Shown piece by piece: positions 19,178 through 27,173 of a DNA stretch of 64,000 bases (positions are counted from its first letter, which is position 1; every line of letters starts with the position of its first letter). This stretch comes from Burkholderiales bacterium. GTDB lineage: Bacteria > Pseudomonadota > Gammaproteobacteria > Burkholderiales > SG8-41. A program made the translations under genes and the position numbers. The notes beneath the pieces were generated by a model, which ran no database searches, was not told where the DNA came from, and saw only the letters and a program-made list of their open reading frames with translations. The stretch is taken from positions 620,001 through 684,000 of the forward strand of contig DATAJS010000010.1 of NCBI GenBank assembly GCA_036262035.1, given 5' to 3'.

Positions 19178-19266
19178 CGTCATTCCGGACCCGCGGTAGC
19201 GGAAGTGATCCGGAATCCATTTTGATCTTCAACGTCAAAATCGATCCCCGCCTACGCGGGGATGAC
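19178..19266. repeat. GGATTCCCGC-type dispersed repeat, copy at 19178
   Basis: Begins CGTCATTCCGGACCCGCGG and ends CTACGCGGGGATGAC, with a central pair ATCCGGAATCCATTTTGA / CGTCAAAATCGAT. Two hairpin halves are separated by a short A/T-rich middle, the same layout as at 43658 and 58006. It fills the gap between two convergent genes. Confidence 0.85.
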
Positions 19267-19283
19267 GCGCGCTTTGCCGCTCG

Positions 19284-20357
19284 TCACCTTTTCAACCGCA
19301 ACAGCTTCGCCGCGTTCCCGCCCACGATCTGATCTTTCTGGGCGCGCGTCAGCTTCGCCCCCTCCACGAAATCGACCGGCTTGTAATAACCCATGTCGTA
19401 CGGGTAATCGGTGCCGATGACCACGTGGTCCGCGCCCCACAGGTTCACGAGATGCTCGAGCTGCGTCTCGCCGAACACCATCGTGTCGAAGTAGATCTTC
19501 TTCATGTAGTACGACGGCGGGCGCTTGATGTGGTCGTGGCATTCGGGGCGCACGCGGTAGGCGTGGTCCATGCGCGCGGGGTAGTGGCCGAGATAGCCGC
19601 CGCCGTGGGCCGCGACGAACCTGAGCTTCGGATAGCGTTCGAGCACGCCGCCGAACACGATGTGCGACAGCGCGTACGTGGTGTCGAGCGGATTGCCGAT
19701 GACGTTGGTGAGGAAGTGCTCTTTCAGGCGGCTGGTGTCGGTGAAGCCTGAAGGGTGCAGGAAGATCAGCGCGCTCAAGCTTTCGCACTTCGCCCACAGC
19801 TTCTCGAACTTCGGGTCCGACAGCTCCGCGCCGCGCACGTTGGTGCCGATCTCGATGCCGCGGAATCCCAGGTCCTTCATGCAGCGCGTGAGCTCGGCGA
19901 TCGCGAAGTCCGGCTCCTGCATCGGCAGCGTGCCGAGCGCGACGAAGCGGTCGGGGTTGCCGGCGACGATGTTCGCGAGGTTGTCGTTGACCACGCGCGA
20001 AGTCTCGCGGCCGAGCTCGGGCTCGAGGCGGTAGTAGTACTGGCTGGGCGAGGTCGAGATCGCCTGCACGTCGATGCCCATGCGGTCCATGTCGCTGAGA
20101 CGCTGGGCGACGCTCGTGAGCTTCTTGTCCAGCTCCTGGCGCAACTGGTGCTGGCGGGAGGCGGAGCGCGCGCTGCCGTGCTGCACGATCGGATCGCGCG
20201 GCTCGACCTTGGTCTGCCTGGCGAGCGCCTCGGCCTCCGGCGTCTGCACGTGACAGTGCAGGTCGACCGCGAGACTCTTCCTGCCCTTCTTCACGACCTT
20301 GCGCGCCGGTGCGCGCGCCGCCGCCGCGCAGGCGCGCGGACCGCAAGTGAACAGCAT
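19284..20357 (-). CDS. ACMSD-like amidohydrolase (amidohydrolase_2 family)
   Basis: A 357-residue TIM-barrel metal enzyme related to 2-amino-3-carboxymuconate-semialdehyde decarboxylase and gamma-resorcylate decarboxylase. Metal and catalytic positions are visible: His34-x-His36 (VDLHCHVQT), His in LIFLHPSGF, His in VAAHGGGYLGHYPARMDHA and the strand-8 Asp in VIGTDYPYDMGY. These enzymes decarboxylate or hydrolyse aromatic or muconate-type acids. The ATG at 20357 has a clear ribosome-binding site (GGGGGAGGAAG). The Ala/Arg-rich N-terminus (about residues 8-25) is unusual but is not a convincing signal peptide. Divergent from the esterase gene, 67 bases apart. Confidence 0.88.
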   Translation of the reverse strand: MLFTCGPRACAAAARAPARKVVKKGRKSLAVDLHCHVQTPEAEALARQTKVEPRDPIVQHGSARSASRQHQLRQELDKKLTSVAQRLSDMDRMGIDVQAISTSPSQYYYRLEPELGRETSRVVNDNLANIVAGNPDRFVALGTLPMQEPDFAIAELTRCMKDLGFRGIEIGTNVRGAELSDPKFEKLWAKCESLSALIFLHPSGFTDTSRLKEHFLTNVIGNPLDTTYALSHIVFGGVLERYPKLRFVAAHGGGYLGHYPARMDHAYRVRPECHDHIKRPPSYYMKKIYFDTMVFGETQLEHLVNLWGADHVVIGTDYPYDMGYYKPVDFVEGAKLTRAQKDQIVGGNAAKLLRLKR

Positions 20358-20424
20358 CGTCTTCCTCCCCCTGATGGAAGCGCGATGGTAACCTTTACGA
20401 CCGCACGCAAAGAAGGAGGCCATC

Positions 20425-21279
20425 GTGAGCCAGTACAACCCCGACGCGAATTACGAGATCAAGGTGTGGGACGTCGAGTTCCGCAAGACGCCGAATCGCA
20501 CGCTGATGGCGCGCATCTATCAACCGCAGGGGAAGGGTCCGTTTCCGGCCCTGCTCGATCTGCACGGCGGCGCGTGGAACGACAAGGACCGCCTCGCCAA
20601 CGTGCCCATGGACGAGGCGCTCGCCAGGAGCGGCATGCTCGTGGTCGCGGTCGACCTGCGGCTCGCGCCCGAAGCGCCGTATCCCGGCTCGGTGCAGGAC
20701 GCGAACTACGCGGTGCGCTGGCTCAAGCACAAGGCGAAGGAGTGGAACGGCGACGCCTCGCGCCTCGGCGTGCTCGGCAGCTCCACCGGCGGTCACGTCG
20801 CGGAGCTCCTCGCGTTTCGTCCGAACGATCCGCGCTACAACGCCCATCCGCTGCCCGAGGCGCCGAACGTCGACGCGAAGATCGCCTACGTCATCGCGCG
20901 CTCGCCGATCAGCGACCCGCACACGCGCTATCTCCAGGCCGAGAAGATGAAGCGCGAGGAGATGATGAACAAGACCAAGCGCTACTTCATCCCGTGGGAG
21001 AGCATTTACGAGGGCAACCCGCAGCAGATCCTCGAGCGCGGCGAGAAGATCAGCATGCCGCCGATGTTCATCATGCAGGGCGAGCTCGACGACAACGTGA
21101 TCCCGCCGATCCAGATCAAGTTCGCCGAGACCTACCGCAAGGCCGGCGGCGAATGCGACCTCGAGGTGTTCGCGGGCTGCGGCCACATGTGGGTGGCCGA
21201 GCCCGGTCCGCAGACGGACAAGGCGCACGCGATGGCGAAGGCGTTCATAGCGAGGCAGCTGGCGGCGGTGCCGGCGTGA
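20425..21279 (+). CDS. Alpha/beta-hydrolase, esterase/lipase (HSL-like)
   Basis: A 284-residue soluble hydrolase. The oxyanion-hole motif is LHGGAWND (residues near 48-55), the nucleophile elbow is GSSTGGH, the acid is probably the Asp in GELDDN, and the His is in GCGHMWV. This is the hormone-sensitive-lipase type of carboxylesterase, usually acting on short acyl esters. The GTG start at 20425 is preceded by an ideal AAGGAGG. It is divergent from the amidohydrolase gene, and the two could act in one degradation route, but this is only inferred from position. Confidence 0.87.
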   Translation: MSQYNPDANYEIKVWDVEFRKTPNRTLMARIYQPQGKGPFPALLDLHGGAWNDKDRLANVPMDEALARSGMLVVAVDLRLAPEAPYPGSVQDANYAVRWLKHKAKEWNGDASRLGVLGSSTGGHVAELLAFRPNDPRYNAHPLPEAPNVDAKIAYVIARSPISDPHTRYLQAEKMKREEMMNKTKRYFIPWESIYEGNPQQILERGEKISMPPMFIMQGELDDNVIPPIQIKFAETYRKAGGECDLEVFAGCGHMWVAEPGPQTDKAHAMAKAFIARQLAAVPA

Positions 21280-21294
21280 AGGAGCGAGGAGATA

Positions 21295-21391
21295 GAGGTG
21301 ACGGGGTAAAGGTGATGAGATAAAGGTAAGGTCCGTTTTACCCCTTCACCTCATCACTTCCATCTCATCACCTTCACCTCATCACCTTTTA
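21295..21391. repeat. GTGACGG/GTGATGAG family repeat cluster with inverted halves
   Basis: The left half runs GAGGTGACGGGGTAAAGGTG then ATGAGATAAAGG. The right half is its inverted counterpart with several units of CTTCACCTCATCAC. The halves could fold into a long imperfect hairpin centred near 21335 (GGTCCGTTTTACC). It lies between the esterase and the Bug gene, ending about 17 bases before the latter. Related units occur at 22761, 26117, 27174, 47715 and 47956. Confidence 0.75.
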
Positions 21392-21407
21392 CAACGAGGA
21401 GAAGACG

Positions 21408-22376
21408 TTGCACCAAAGCCTGAAACTCGCGGCTGTACTGCTGCTCAGCACCGCAGCCGCGACCGCGTCGGCGCAGAAGTATCCGACCAAACCTATCCGT
21501 CTCATCTCGCCGTTCGCGCCGGGCGGCGGGACCGATCAGCTCGGGCGGCTGATCGCGGTGAAGGCGGCCGAGTCGCTCGGGCAGCCGGTGGTCGTCGACA
21601 ACCGGCCCGGCGCGGGCGGCGCGATCGGCGCGGAGATGGCCGTGCGCTCCGCGCCCGACGGTTATACCTTCATCATCGTGTCGGCGACCTATGCCGCGGG
21701 CTCGGCCTACAAGCCGCCGTCGTCTTACGACCCGATCAAGGACATCCAGGGCGTGGCGGTGCTCGGAACGACCGGCCTGCTGCTCACGGTGCATCCGTCG
21801 GTTCCGGCGAAGACCGTGCAGGAGCTCATCACCTACGCGCGCGCGAACCCGAACAAGCTCAACTTCGGCACGGTCGGGCGCGGCAGCAACGTGCACCTCG
21901 CGCTGGAGCTGTTCAAGCTGATGACCAAGACCAGGTTCGTCGACATCGCATACAAGGGCGGCGGTCCGGCGATGACCGCGATCGTCGGCGGCGAGATCCA
22001 GGCGACCGCGATGAGCATCGTGCCCAGCATGCCGCACGTGAAGGCGGGCAGGGTGCGCGCGCTCGCGGTGACGACCGCGAAGCGCTCGCCGTACCTGCCG
22101 GACATTCCCGCGGTGGCCGAGACCGTGCCGGGGTACGAAGCGTCTCACTGGTATGCGATGTGGGGGCCGAAGGGATTGCCCAAGCCGATCCTCACTCGCT
22201 GGAACCAGGAAGTCGTGAAGGCGCTGAGCACCGAGGAAGCTTCGACGCGCCTGAAAGCGGAAGGCCTCGAGCCCGGCGTCGGCACGCCCGAGCAGTGCCA
22301 GGACATGATCCGGCAGACCATCGAGAAGTGGCGGCGCGTGATGAAGGAAGCCGGTATCACGCCCGAGCACGGCTGA
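21408..22376 (+). CDS. Bug-family TTT substrate-binding protein
   Basis: A 322-residue periplasmic receptor with a signal peptide (MHQSLKLAAVLLLSTAAATASAQ) and the typical start of the mature protein, YPTKPIRLISPFAPGGGTDQ. The next conserved block is VVDNRPGAGGAIGAEM. Bug proteins capture carboxylates or small amides; only some are paired with TctAB permeases. No permease is in this window. The TTG start at 21408 follows AACGAGGAGAAGACG. It lies downstream of the esterase gene, separated by a repeat cluster. Confidence 0.92.
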   Translation: MHQSLKLAAVLLLSTAAATASAQKYPTKPIRLISPFAPGGGTDQLGRLIAVKAAESLGQPVVVDNRPGAGGAIGAEMAVRSAPDGYTFIIVSATYAAGSAYKPPSSYDPIKDIQGVAVLGTTGLLLTVHPSVPAKTVQELITYARANPNKLNFGTVGRGSNVHLALELFKLMTKTRFVDIAYKGGGPAMTAIVGGEIQATAMSIVPSMPHVKAGRVRALAVTTAKRSPYLPDIPAVAETVPGYEASHWYAMWGPKGLPKPILTRWNQEVVKALSTEEASTRLKAEGLEPGVGTPEQCQDMIRQTIEKWRRVMKEAGITPEHG

Positions 22377-22388
22377 ACCGCTTGATCT

Positions 22389-22463
22389 GTAACAGAGTGT
22401 TACGGCCGGTCAACTCGAATCGATCACGTTCCGTTATAGGCCCCACGAGCTCCGCCGGAGCTC
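22389..22463 (+). promoter_or_regulatory. Two short palindromes upstream of the Lys/His-rich protein gene
   Basis: GTAACA-GAG-TGTTAC (22389-22403) is a perfect 6-bp dyad of the size of an operator. GAGCTCC-GCC-GGAGCTC (22447-22463) has perfect 7-bp arms and could form a hairpin in the leader of the gene starting at 22499. No factor can be named; function is inferred only from symmetry and position. Confidence 0.35.
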
Positions 22464-22498
22464 TCCGTCCAGAGACGTCCCTTCGAGGAGATGTGGAA

Positions 22499-22756
22499 AT
22501 GAAGAAGTTGATCGCCGCGGTCATCGCGTCCGCGTTCGCGTTCGGTGTCGCCGGTTCGAGCTTCGCCGCCGACGTGCAGCCTCAGCAGGCGCAGCACCAG
22601 GTCGTGAAAGTGAAGAAGTCGCACAAAAAAGCGCACAAGGCGCACAAGAAGGCGCGCAAGGCGCACACCGCCGCGAAAGCGCCGGCGCCCAGGATGCACC
22701 AGGTCAAGATGGTCAAGAAGCACGGTCACAAGCAGGTGAAGAAGACGGTCCGCTGA
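22499..22756 (+). CDS. Small exported Lys/His-rich protein, 85 aa
   Basis: Signal peptide MKKLIAAVIASAFAFGVAG..FAA, then a mature part of about 60 residues made mostly of Lys, His, Ala, Gln and Val. It includes a repeated HKKAHKAHKKARKAH stretch and a C-terminal KKHGHKQVKKTVR. It is strongly basic, with no Cys or aromatic core, so it is probably disordered outside the cytoplasm. It might bind nucleic acid, polyphosphate, cell-wall polyanions or metal; none is proven. ATG 22499 follows GAGGAGATGTGGAA. Too small to classify by family; similar short secreted KKAHKAHKK proteins occur in betaproteobacteria as hypothetical genes. Confidence 0.75.
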   Translation: MKKLIAAVIASAFAFGVAGSSFAADVQPQQAQHQVVKVKKSHKKAHKAHKKARKAHTAAKAPAPRMHQVKMVKKHGHKQVKKTVR

Positions 22757-22760
22757 TTTC

Positions 22761-22799
22761 GTCCGTCACTGCACTATCCGTCACCGCTTCACCCGTGAC
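22761..22799. repeat. GTGACGG family repeat at the 3' end of the SCO gene
   Basis: Sequence GTCCGTCACTGCACTATCCG then TCACCGCTTCACCCGTGAC. On the minus strand the part GTCACGGGTGAAGCGGTGA encodes the last residues (SRVKR) and the stop codon of the SCO-family gene. This is the same 15-base unit type as at 47715 and 47956. Confidence 0.75.
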
Positions 22800-23461
22800 T
22801 TTTTCTCCATGAGCAGCGTCCGGATGTCGCTCATCACCACATCCGGATGCAGGAAAGTGGAGTTATAAATTTCCCGGATCCAGCCGTCCCCGTCGATCAG
22901 GAACACCTTCAGCACGTGCGACAGCTCGCGCACCGGGCGGCCGCTCGAGCGGTCGACGGTGGTGCGCACGTCCTGGCCGAAGCCTTCGACCAGCGGCATG
23001 AGGTCGCGCGCGTTGCGCGTGGTCAGGAAATACCACGACAGACCCTTCTCTTCCCTCACCCGGCTGCCGGCGTACTGCGCCATGACCCCCGGCGTGTCGC
23101 GCGCGGGATCGAAGCTCAGCGTGACCAAGCGCACCCTGCCGGCGAGCGCGGGCGAGGCATGGATGCGCTGCTTCAGGCTGTCGAACACGCGATACGCGAG
23201 CGGACAGCCTTCCGGGTCGCTGCACGTGGTGTAGATGAAGCCGAGCAGCGTCACGCGGCCGCGGGTGAATTGTGCGAGGCGGCTCACGCGCGACTCGGTG
23301 TCGAGCACCGGTCCGTCGGGCGCGCGCATGATGCGCTCGAGCGTGTACGTGCCCGGCTGCGGCGCCCGATAGTCGAGCTTCGGGATGCCGTCGTCGGTGT
23401 GATGCGCCGCGGCCGCGGCGCTCAGCGCCGCGAGCACCACGGCGAGCGCTAAAGGGCGCAC
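22781..23461 (-). CDS. SCO1/SenC-family copper chaperone
   Basis: A 226-residue periplasmic thioredoxin-fold protein with a signal peptide (RPLALAVVLAALSAAAAA). The Cu-binding Cys pair is in YTTCSDPEGCPLAYRVF, here spaced by five residues instead of the classic three. The partner His is in LSHVLKVFLID. SCO proteins deliver copper to enzymes such as cytochrome oxidase or methanethiol oxidase. The GTG start at 23461 lies two bases after the stop of the SBP56 gene, so translation is probably coupled. Its last five codons and stop are made of repeat sequence, so the natural C-terminus may have been remodelled. Confidence 0.88.
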   Translation of the reverse strand: MRPLALAVVLAALSAAAAAHHTDDGIPKLDYRAPQPGTYTLERIMRAPDGPVLDTESRVSRLAQFTRGRVTLLGFIYTTCSDPEGCPLAYRVFDSLKQRIHASPALAGRVRLVTLSFDPARDTPGVMAQYAGSRVREEKGLSWYFLTTRNARDLMPLVEGFGQDVRTTVDRSSGRPVRELSHVLKVFLIDGDGWIREIYNSTFLHPDVVMSDIRTLLMEKKSRVKR

Positions 23462-23463
23462 CG

Positions 23464-24720
23464 CTAGAACCGCTTCGCGCCGAGCTTCATGTGATGCGCG
23501 CGGCCGAGCTTCTCCCTTGTGAAATCGACCTCGAACACCTGCGCGAGCTCCTTGCCGTCCCACGTGTAGCCGCGGATGAACTGCTCGTTGTCCGCGCCGC
23601 CCTTGTCCCAGTTCGCGAGCAGCGACGAGGTGATGTAGACGCGCTTCCCGTCCCAGCTCTGCGAGATCATGTTGATCTGGCGGCCGGTGTTCTTCTGGTA
23701 GGTCTGCTGCGGCGCCTCCGGATTCGAGAGGTCGAAATAGCGCGTCGTGCCGTCCATGAAGGTGTTGACCCACAGGCCCTTGCCGTCGCGCGTGATGCTG
23801 ATGTCGACGGGCAGCGGGATCTTCGACGGGTCGCCGATCGTGCCGACTTCCTTCGCCTGCCATTCGCCCTGCGCGTCCTGCTTCACCAGCCACAGCTTCG
23901 ACGTGAGCGCGGTCGCGGTGATCGCCCAGTTGTCCTTCGGATTCGGCGACCAGCGGATCTCCAGCGGCGCGCCCGGCACCGCGAACACTTTTTTCGGCTT
24001 GAGCGGCTTGATGTCCCACAGCACCATCGTGTTGCCGAAGCGCTTCATCGCGGCTTCGTCCTTGATGAGGCTGCCGATGGGGCGCATGTAGTTGTCGTGG
24101 CCGGTGAAGCTCGACGTGAGCAGCACGTTCTTCTTCGGGTTCGCCGCGAGATCGTAGCCGTAACCGTCGCCGCCGTTCGTCGTCGGCATCGGGTAGCTCC
24201 CGATGAACACGCCCTTGTTGTTGTAGAGCGCCATGCCGGTGACGCCGCCTTTGTCCTTGTCGTTCGACAGCGCCTGCACGAGCATCCGGCCGGGCAGCGC
24301 ATAGTAGGTGTGCGGCCCGATGTAGCCGGTCTTCGCGGCCAGGTCGTCGATCGTGTGCATCAGCCGCGGCTTGGCGGGGTCGCGGATGTCGAAGACGTAG
24401 ATCTCGCTGCCGGCCAGCCCGCCCGCCCAGATCTGCCGGCGGTCGTCGGTGAATCCCATGTGATGCGCTTCGCCGCGCGATTTGACCGAGACCTGGTGGA
24501 TGACCTTGCCGTAGCTCTTCGACTTCGGATTGACGTCGATCGTGACGAGCTTGTCCCAGCCGTCGCCGAGGCCTTCCACGCCGAGCGTCCAGACGTAGAC
24601 GTAGTCTTCCTGGCCTTTGATGAGCTTGGAGATGTAGGGGGAGTTGCACGTTTCGTCCGCGGTTGCGGATGAGGCGATGAGCCAAAGCGCGGCGAGAACT
24701 GCGGAAGCAAACAGCTTCAT
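23464..24720 (-). CDS. mtoX: Exported SBP56-family protein, probable methanethiol oxidase
   Basis: A 418-residue protein of the selenium-binding protein 56 family with a signal peptide (MKLFASAVLAALWLIASSATA). In Hyphomicrobium, exported SBP56 (MtoX) is a copper-dependent methanethiol oxidase that makes formaldehyde, sulfide and peroxide, and its gene is followed by a SCO gene; the same order is seen here. His-rich family motifs are visible: EAHHMGFTDD, YIGPHTYYALPGRML, FTGHDNYM and the C-terminal GRAHHMKL. The protein is expected to be a beta-propeller in the periplasm. The ATG at 24720 was chosen for the signal peptide. Assignment to methanethiol oxidase rests on family plus neighbour, so substrate is inferred. 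Confidence 0.8.
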   Translation of the reverse strand: MKLFASAVLAALWLIASSATADETCNSPYISKLIKGQEDYVYVWTLGVEGLGDGWDKLVTIDVNPKSKSYGKVIHQVSVKSRGEAHHMGFTDDRRQIWAGGLAGSEIYVFDIRDPAKPRLMHTIDDLAAKTGYIGPHTYYALPGRMLVQALSNDKDKGGVTGMALYNNKGVFIGSYPMPTTNGGDGYGYDLAANPKKNVLLTSSFTGHDNYMRPIGSLIKDEAAMKRFGNTMVLWDIKPLKPKKVFAVPGAPLEIRWSPNPKDNWAITATALTSKLWLVKQDAQGEWQAKEVGTIGDPSKIPLPVDISITRDGKGLWVNTFMDGTTRYFDLSNPEAPQQTYQKNTGRQINMISQSWDGKRVYITSSLLANWDKGGADNEQFIRGYTWDGKELAQVFEVDFTREKLGRAHHMKLGAKRF

Positions 24721-24791
24721 GGCGGCCTCCCGTATATAGGACTGCGCTATGACATTCTGATACGGCGCCGCCGCAGAGGGAAGCGGGCGGA

Positions 24792-24861
24792 GTAGCGCAG
24801 GCGCTTCGCCTGCAGCGGGAAAGAAGCGAGCCTGTCGTGCAGGCGAGGGCGCCTGCGCTAC
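24792..24861. repeat. GTAGCGCAGGCG hairpin repeat, copy 1
   Basis: Seventy bases with ends GTAGCGCAGGCGCTTCGCC and GGCGAGGGCGCCTGCGCTAC, inverted complements with one bulge. The right end supplies the stop codon (CTA on the plus strand, 24858-24860) of the acyl-CoA dehydrogenase-like gene. A second copy is at 44823-44889. Confidence 0.85.
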
Positions 24862-26063
24862 ATGGTGGGGCTGTTGAAGTCCCCGCCGAGCGCGACCAGT
24901 CCCCAGGGCGGAAGCTGCGCGTCGAGGCTGAAGCTGAAGTGTCCGGCCCCCGCGCGCATGTCGCGGAAGATGCGCTGGAGCGGCGAGCGGTCGTAGATGC
25001 CCATGCCGCCGGCCATCTCCTGGAGAGAATCGACGGCCGAGACCGCGAGACGCACGCCCGCCGCGCTGTTGCGCTTGTAGCGCAGGCGCGTCTCGAGGTC
25101 GAGCACGCCGCCGCGCTCGTAGATGTCCTGCGCTTCGAGCACGTCGTTGCGGATCAGCGCCGCGCCGGCGTCGATCTTCGCGCCGGCGTCGGCGATGCGC
25201 AGCTGGACCGTCTGGAAGTCGCGCATCTTGGCGCCGGTGTAGTTGGTGCTGCGCGATTTCACCCAGTCGATCGTCACGTCGAGCGCCGCGCGCGCGTTGC
25301 CGATGAGGCAGCCGGCGAGCCCGTTGCCGCCGATCGCGGAGACGGGCACCTGGAACATCGGGGCGGTGTTGACCGCGAGGCCGGGCCAATTGTTGCGGCC
25401 GTCCTTCACCACCATCGAGATCACGCGGTGCTGCGCCACGAAGACGTCCTTGCAGCGCACGGTCTTGCTGCTGGTCGCGCGCATGCCGAGCACCTGCCAG
25501 TCGTCGACGACCTCGTAGTCGGCGCGCGGGATCATGCAGAACACGTAATCGACCGGCTTGTCGTTCTCGCGCACGACGAACGCGAGCTGCTCCCATTCGG
25601 CGTGGTCGGTGCCCGACGAGAAGCTCCATTCGCCCGAGCATTTCAGACCGCCTTCGAGGCGCGTCGCGCGGCCCTGGTGATACGCGATGCCGGAGGCGAT
25701 GCCGACGTCGGGGTTCGCGCCCCAGATCTCTTCCTGCGCGCGCGGCTCGGCCCACGCGAGGGTGCGATGGTGCGCGGCGAGGTTGCAGACGACCCACGAG
25801 GTCGCGGCGTCGCCGCGCGCGAGCGCTTCGGGGATGTCGAAATAGGAGATGAAGGGCAGCTCCATGCCGCCCCAGCGTTTAGGCTGGAGGTAGCGCAGCA
25901 GGCCGTTCTCGTGCAGCGCCTGCATGACTTCGGGCGTGAGCCTGCGCAGCGCTTCGTTCTTCGGCGCCTGCTCTCTCAGGAAAGGGATGAGCGCTCGCGC
26001 GCGGCGCAGCGCTTCTTCGTACGTGACGTTGGAAAAATCTCGCTTTGCTGCCGGGCTGTCCAC
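24858..26063 (-). CDS. Acyl-CoA-dehydrogenase-fold flavoprotein, group D monooxygenase-like
   Basis: A 401-residue flavoprotein of the acyl-CoA dehydrogenase fold. Its features fit the two-component monooxygenases (HsaA, DszC, HpaB type) rather than a true dehydrogenase: the GLLRYLQPKRWGGMELPF N-terminal helix, GDAATSWVVCNLAAHHR, SGEWSFSSGTDHAEW and DWQVLGMRATSSKTVRC. No canonical catalytic Glu motif of acyl-CoA dehydrogenases is seen. Such enzymes use reduced flavin from a separate reductase to hydroxylate aromatics, sterols or sulfur compounds. A role beside methanethiol oxidase in organosulfur use is possible but unproven. The last codon context and stop come from the repeat at 24792-24861. 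Confidence 0.82.
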   Translation of the reverse strand: MDSPAAKRDFSNVTYEEALRRARALIPFLREQAPKNEALRRLTPEVMQALHENGLLRYLQPKRWGGMELPFISYFDIPEALARGDAATSWVVCNLAAHHRTLAWAEPRAQEEIWGANPDVGIASGIAYHQGRATRLEGGLKCSGEWSFSSGTDHAEWEQLAFVVRENDKPVDYVFCMIPRADYEVVDDWQVLGMRATSSKTVRCKDVFVAQHRVISMVVKDGRNNWPGLAVNTAPMFQVPVSAIGGNGLAGCLIGNARAALDVTIDWVKSRSTNYTGAKMRDFQTVQLRIADAGAKIDAGAALIRNDVLEAQDIYERGGVLDLETRLRYKRNSAAGVRLAVSAVDSLQEMAGGMGIYDRSPLQRIFRDMRAGAGHFSFSLDAQLPPWGLVALGGDFNSPTM

Positions 26064-26116
26064 TGCCGCGTTCCTCCGGAGTTTTGTCGAAGAAACGTAT
26101 CACAAAAGGGCAAAAA

Positions 26117-26195
26117 GTGACGGATAAAACGGTGACGGATAAGGCGGTGACGGTGACTTCGTCACCGGTTCGCCCGCCACCGCATCACCCGTCAC
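26117..26195. repeat. GTGACGGAT repeat with inverted halves
   Basis: Left half: GTGACGGATAAAACG and GTGACGGATAAGGCG in tandem. Centre: GTGACTTCGTCAC. Right half: CCGCCACCGCATCACCCGTCAC inverted. The right half carries the last codons and stop (26185-26187) of the luciferase-like gene. This looks like a short form, without cargo, of the arrangement at 47715-47991. Confidence 0.8.
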
Positions 26196-27171
26196 GCAGT
26201 ACAGAGGCCGCGATCTCGAACGACCTCAGCCTCGCCGCGTGGTCGTAGATCTGCCCCGTCACCATGATCTCGTCGACCTGCGTTTGTGCGATGAACCGGT
26301 GCAGCCCTTCGCGAACGGTGCGCGGCGAGCCGACGTACGAGTAGCGCAGGGCGTGGTCGACCATGTCGCGCTCGGCGGGCGAAGACCACGGCATGCGGTC
26401 GACGGGCTGCGGCAGCGGCCCCGGATTGCCCCGCCTCAATTGCACGAAAGCCTGCTGGAGCGACGTGAAGAGGCGCCGACCTTCTTCGTCGGTGTCGGCG
26501 GCGAACACGTTGACCCCTGCCATCGCATAAGGCGTCCGGAGCTGCTTCGACGGTTTGAAGCTCCTGCGGTAGACGTCGAGCGCCTGCATCAGCGCATCGG
26601 GCGCGAAGTGCGACGCGAACGCATACGGCAGGCCGAGCATCGCGGCGAGCTGCGCGCCGAAGAGGCTGGAACCGAGGATCCACAACGGAATCTCGAGCCC
26701 CGCGCCCGGCACGGCTCGTATGGTCTGGCCCGCCTCGGCCGGCGCGAGCAGCGCCTGGAGCTCGAGCACGTCCTGGGGGAAGCGGTCGCCGGCCGAGACC
26801 GGATCGCGGCGCAAGGCGCGCGCGGTCTCGAAGTCGCTGCCGGGCGCGCGGCCGAGGCCGAGATCGATACGGCCCGGATACAGCGATTCGAGCGTGCCGA
26901 ACTGCTCCGCGATCACCAGCGGCGAGTGGTTCGGCAGCATGACGCCGCCCGCGCCGACGCGGATCGTCCGCGTGCCGCCGGCGATATGGCCGATCACGAC
27001 GGAGGTCGCCGCGCTCGCGATGCCGCGCATGTTGTGATGCTCGGCGAGCCAGTAGCGCGTGTAGCCCCAGCTTTCGGCGTGCCGCGCGAGGTCGAGCGAG
27101 TTGCGAAAAGCGTCGGCGGCGGTGGCGCCCTGCGCGATCGGGGCGAGGTCGAGGAGGGAGTAGGGGATCAT
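26185..27171 (-). CDS. LLM-class flavin-dependent oxidoreductase (luciferase-like)
   Basis: A 328-residue TIM-barrel FMN enzyme of the bacterial-luciferase superfamily, in the branch of E. coli YhbW. Motifs are [17 protein letters not shown] at the N-terminus, [34 protein letters not shown] and [16 protein letters not shown]. Members oxidise varied small substrates with reduced flavin. The ATG at 27171 lies next to an 8-bp tandem repeat in its leader (27174-27205). The last residues RDG and the stop come from the GTGACGGGTGA repeat. It may be the last gene of the Bug/E1 alpha/E1 beta transcript, 90 bases downstream of E1 beta. Confidence 0.87.
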   Translation of the reverse strand: MIPYSLLDLAPIAQGATAADAFRNSLDLARHAESWGYTRYWLAEHHNMRGIASAATSVVIGHIAGGTRTIRVGAGGVMLPNHSPLVIAEQFGTLESLYPGRIDLGLGRAPGSDFETARALRRDPVSAGDRFPQDVLELQALLAPAEAGQTIRAVPGAGLEIPLWILGSSLFGAQLAAMLGLPYAFASHFAPDALMQALDVYRRSFKPSKQLRTPYAMAGVNVFAADTDEEGRRLFTSLQQAFVQLRRGNPGPLPQPVDRMPWSSPAERDMVDHALRYSYVGSPRTVREGLHRFIAQTQVDEIMVTGQIYDHAARLRSFEIAASVLRDG

Positions 27172-27173
27172 CT

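Noticed and set aside
24837..26120. Open frame of 427 codons on the plus strand
   Set aside because: Opposite the acyl-CoA-dehydrogenase-fold gene, which has clear family motifs; the plus-strand translation is rich in Arg, Ala, Val and His and has no recognisable domain.
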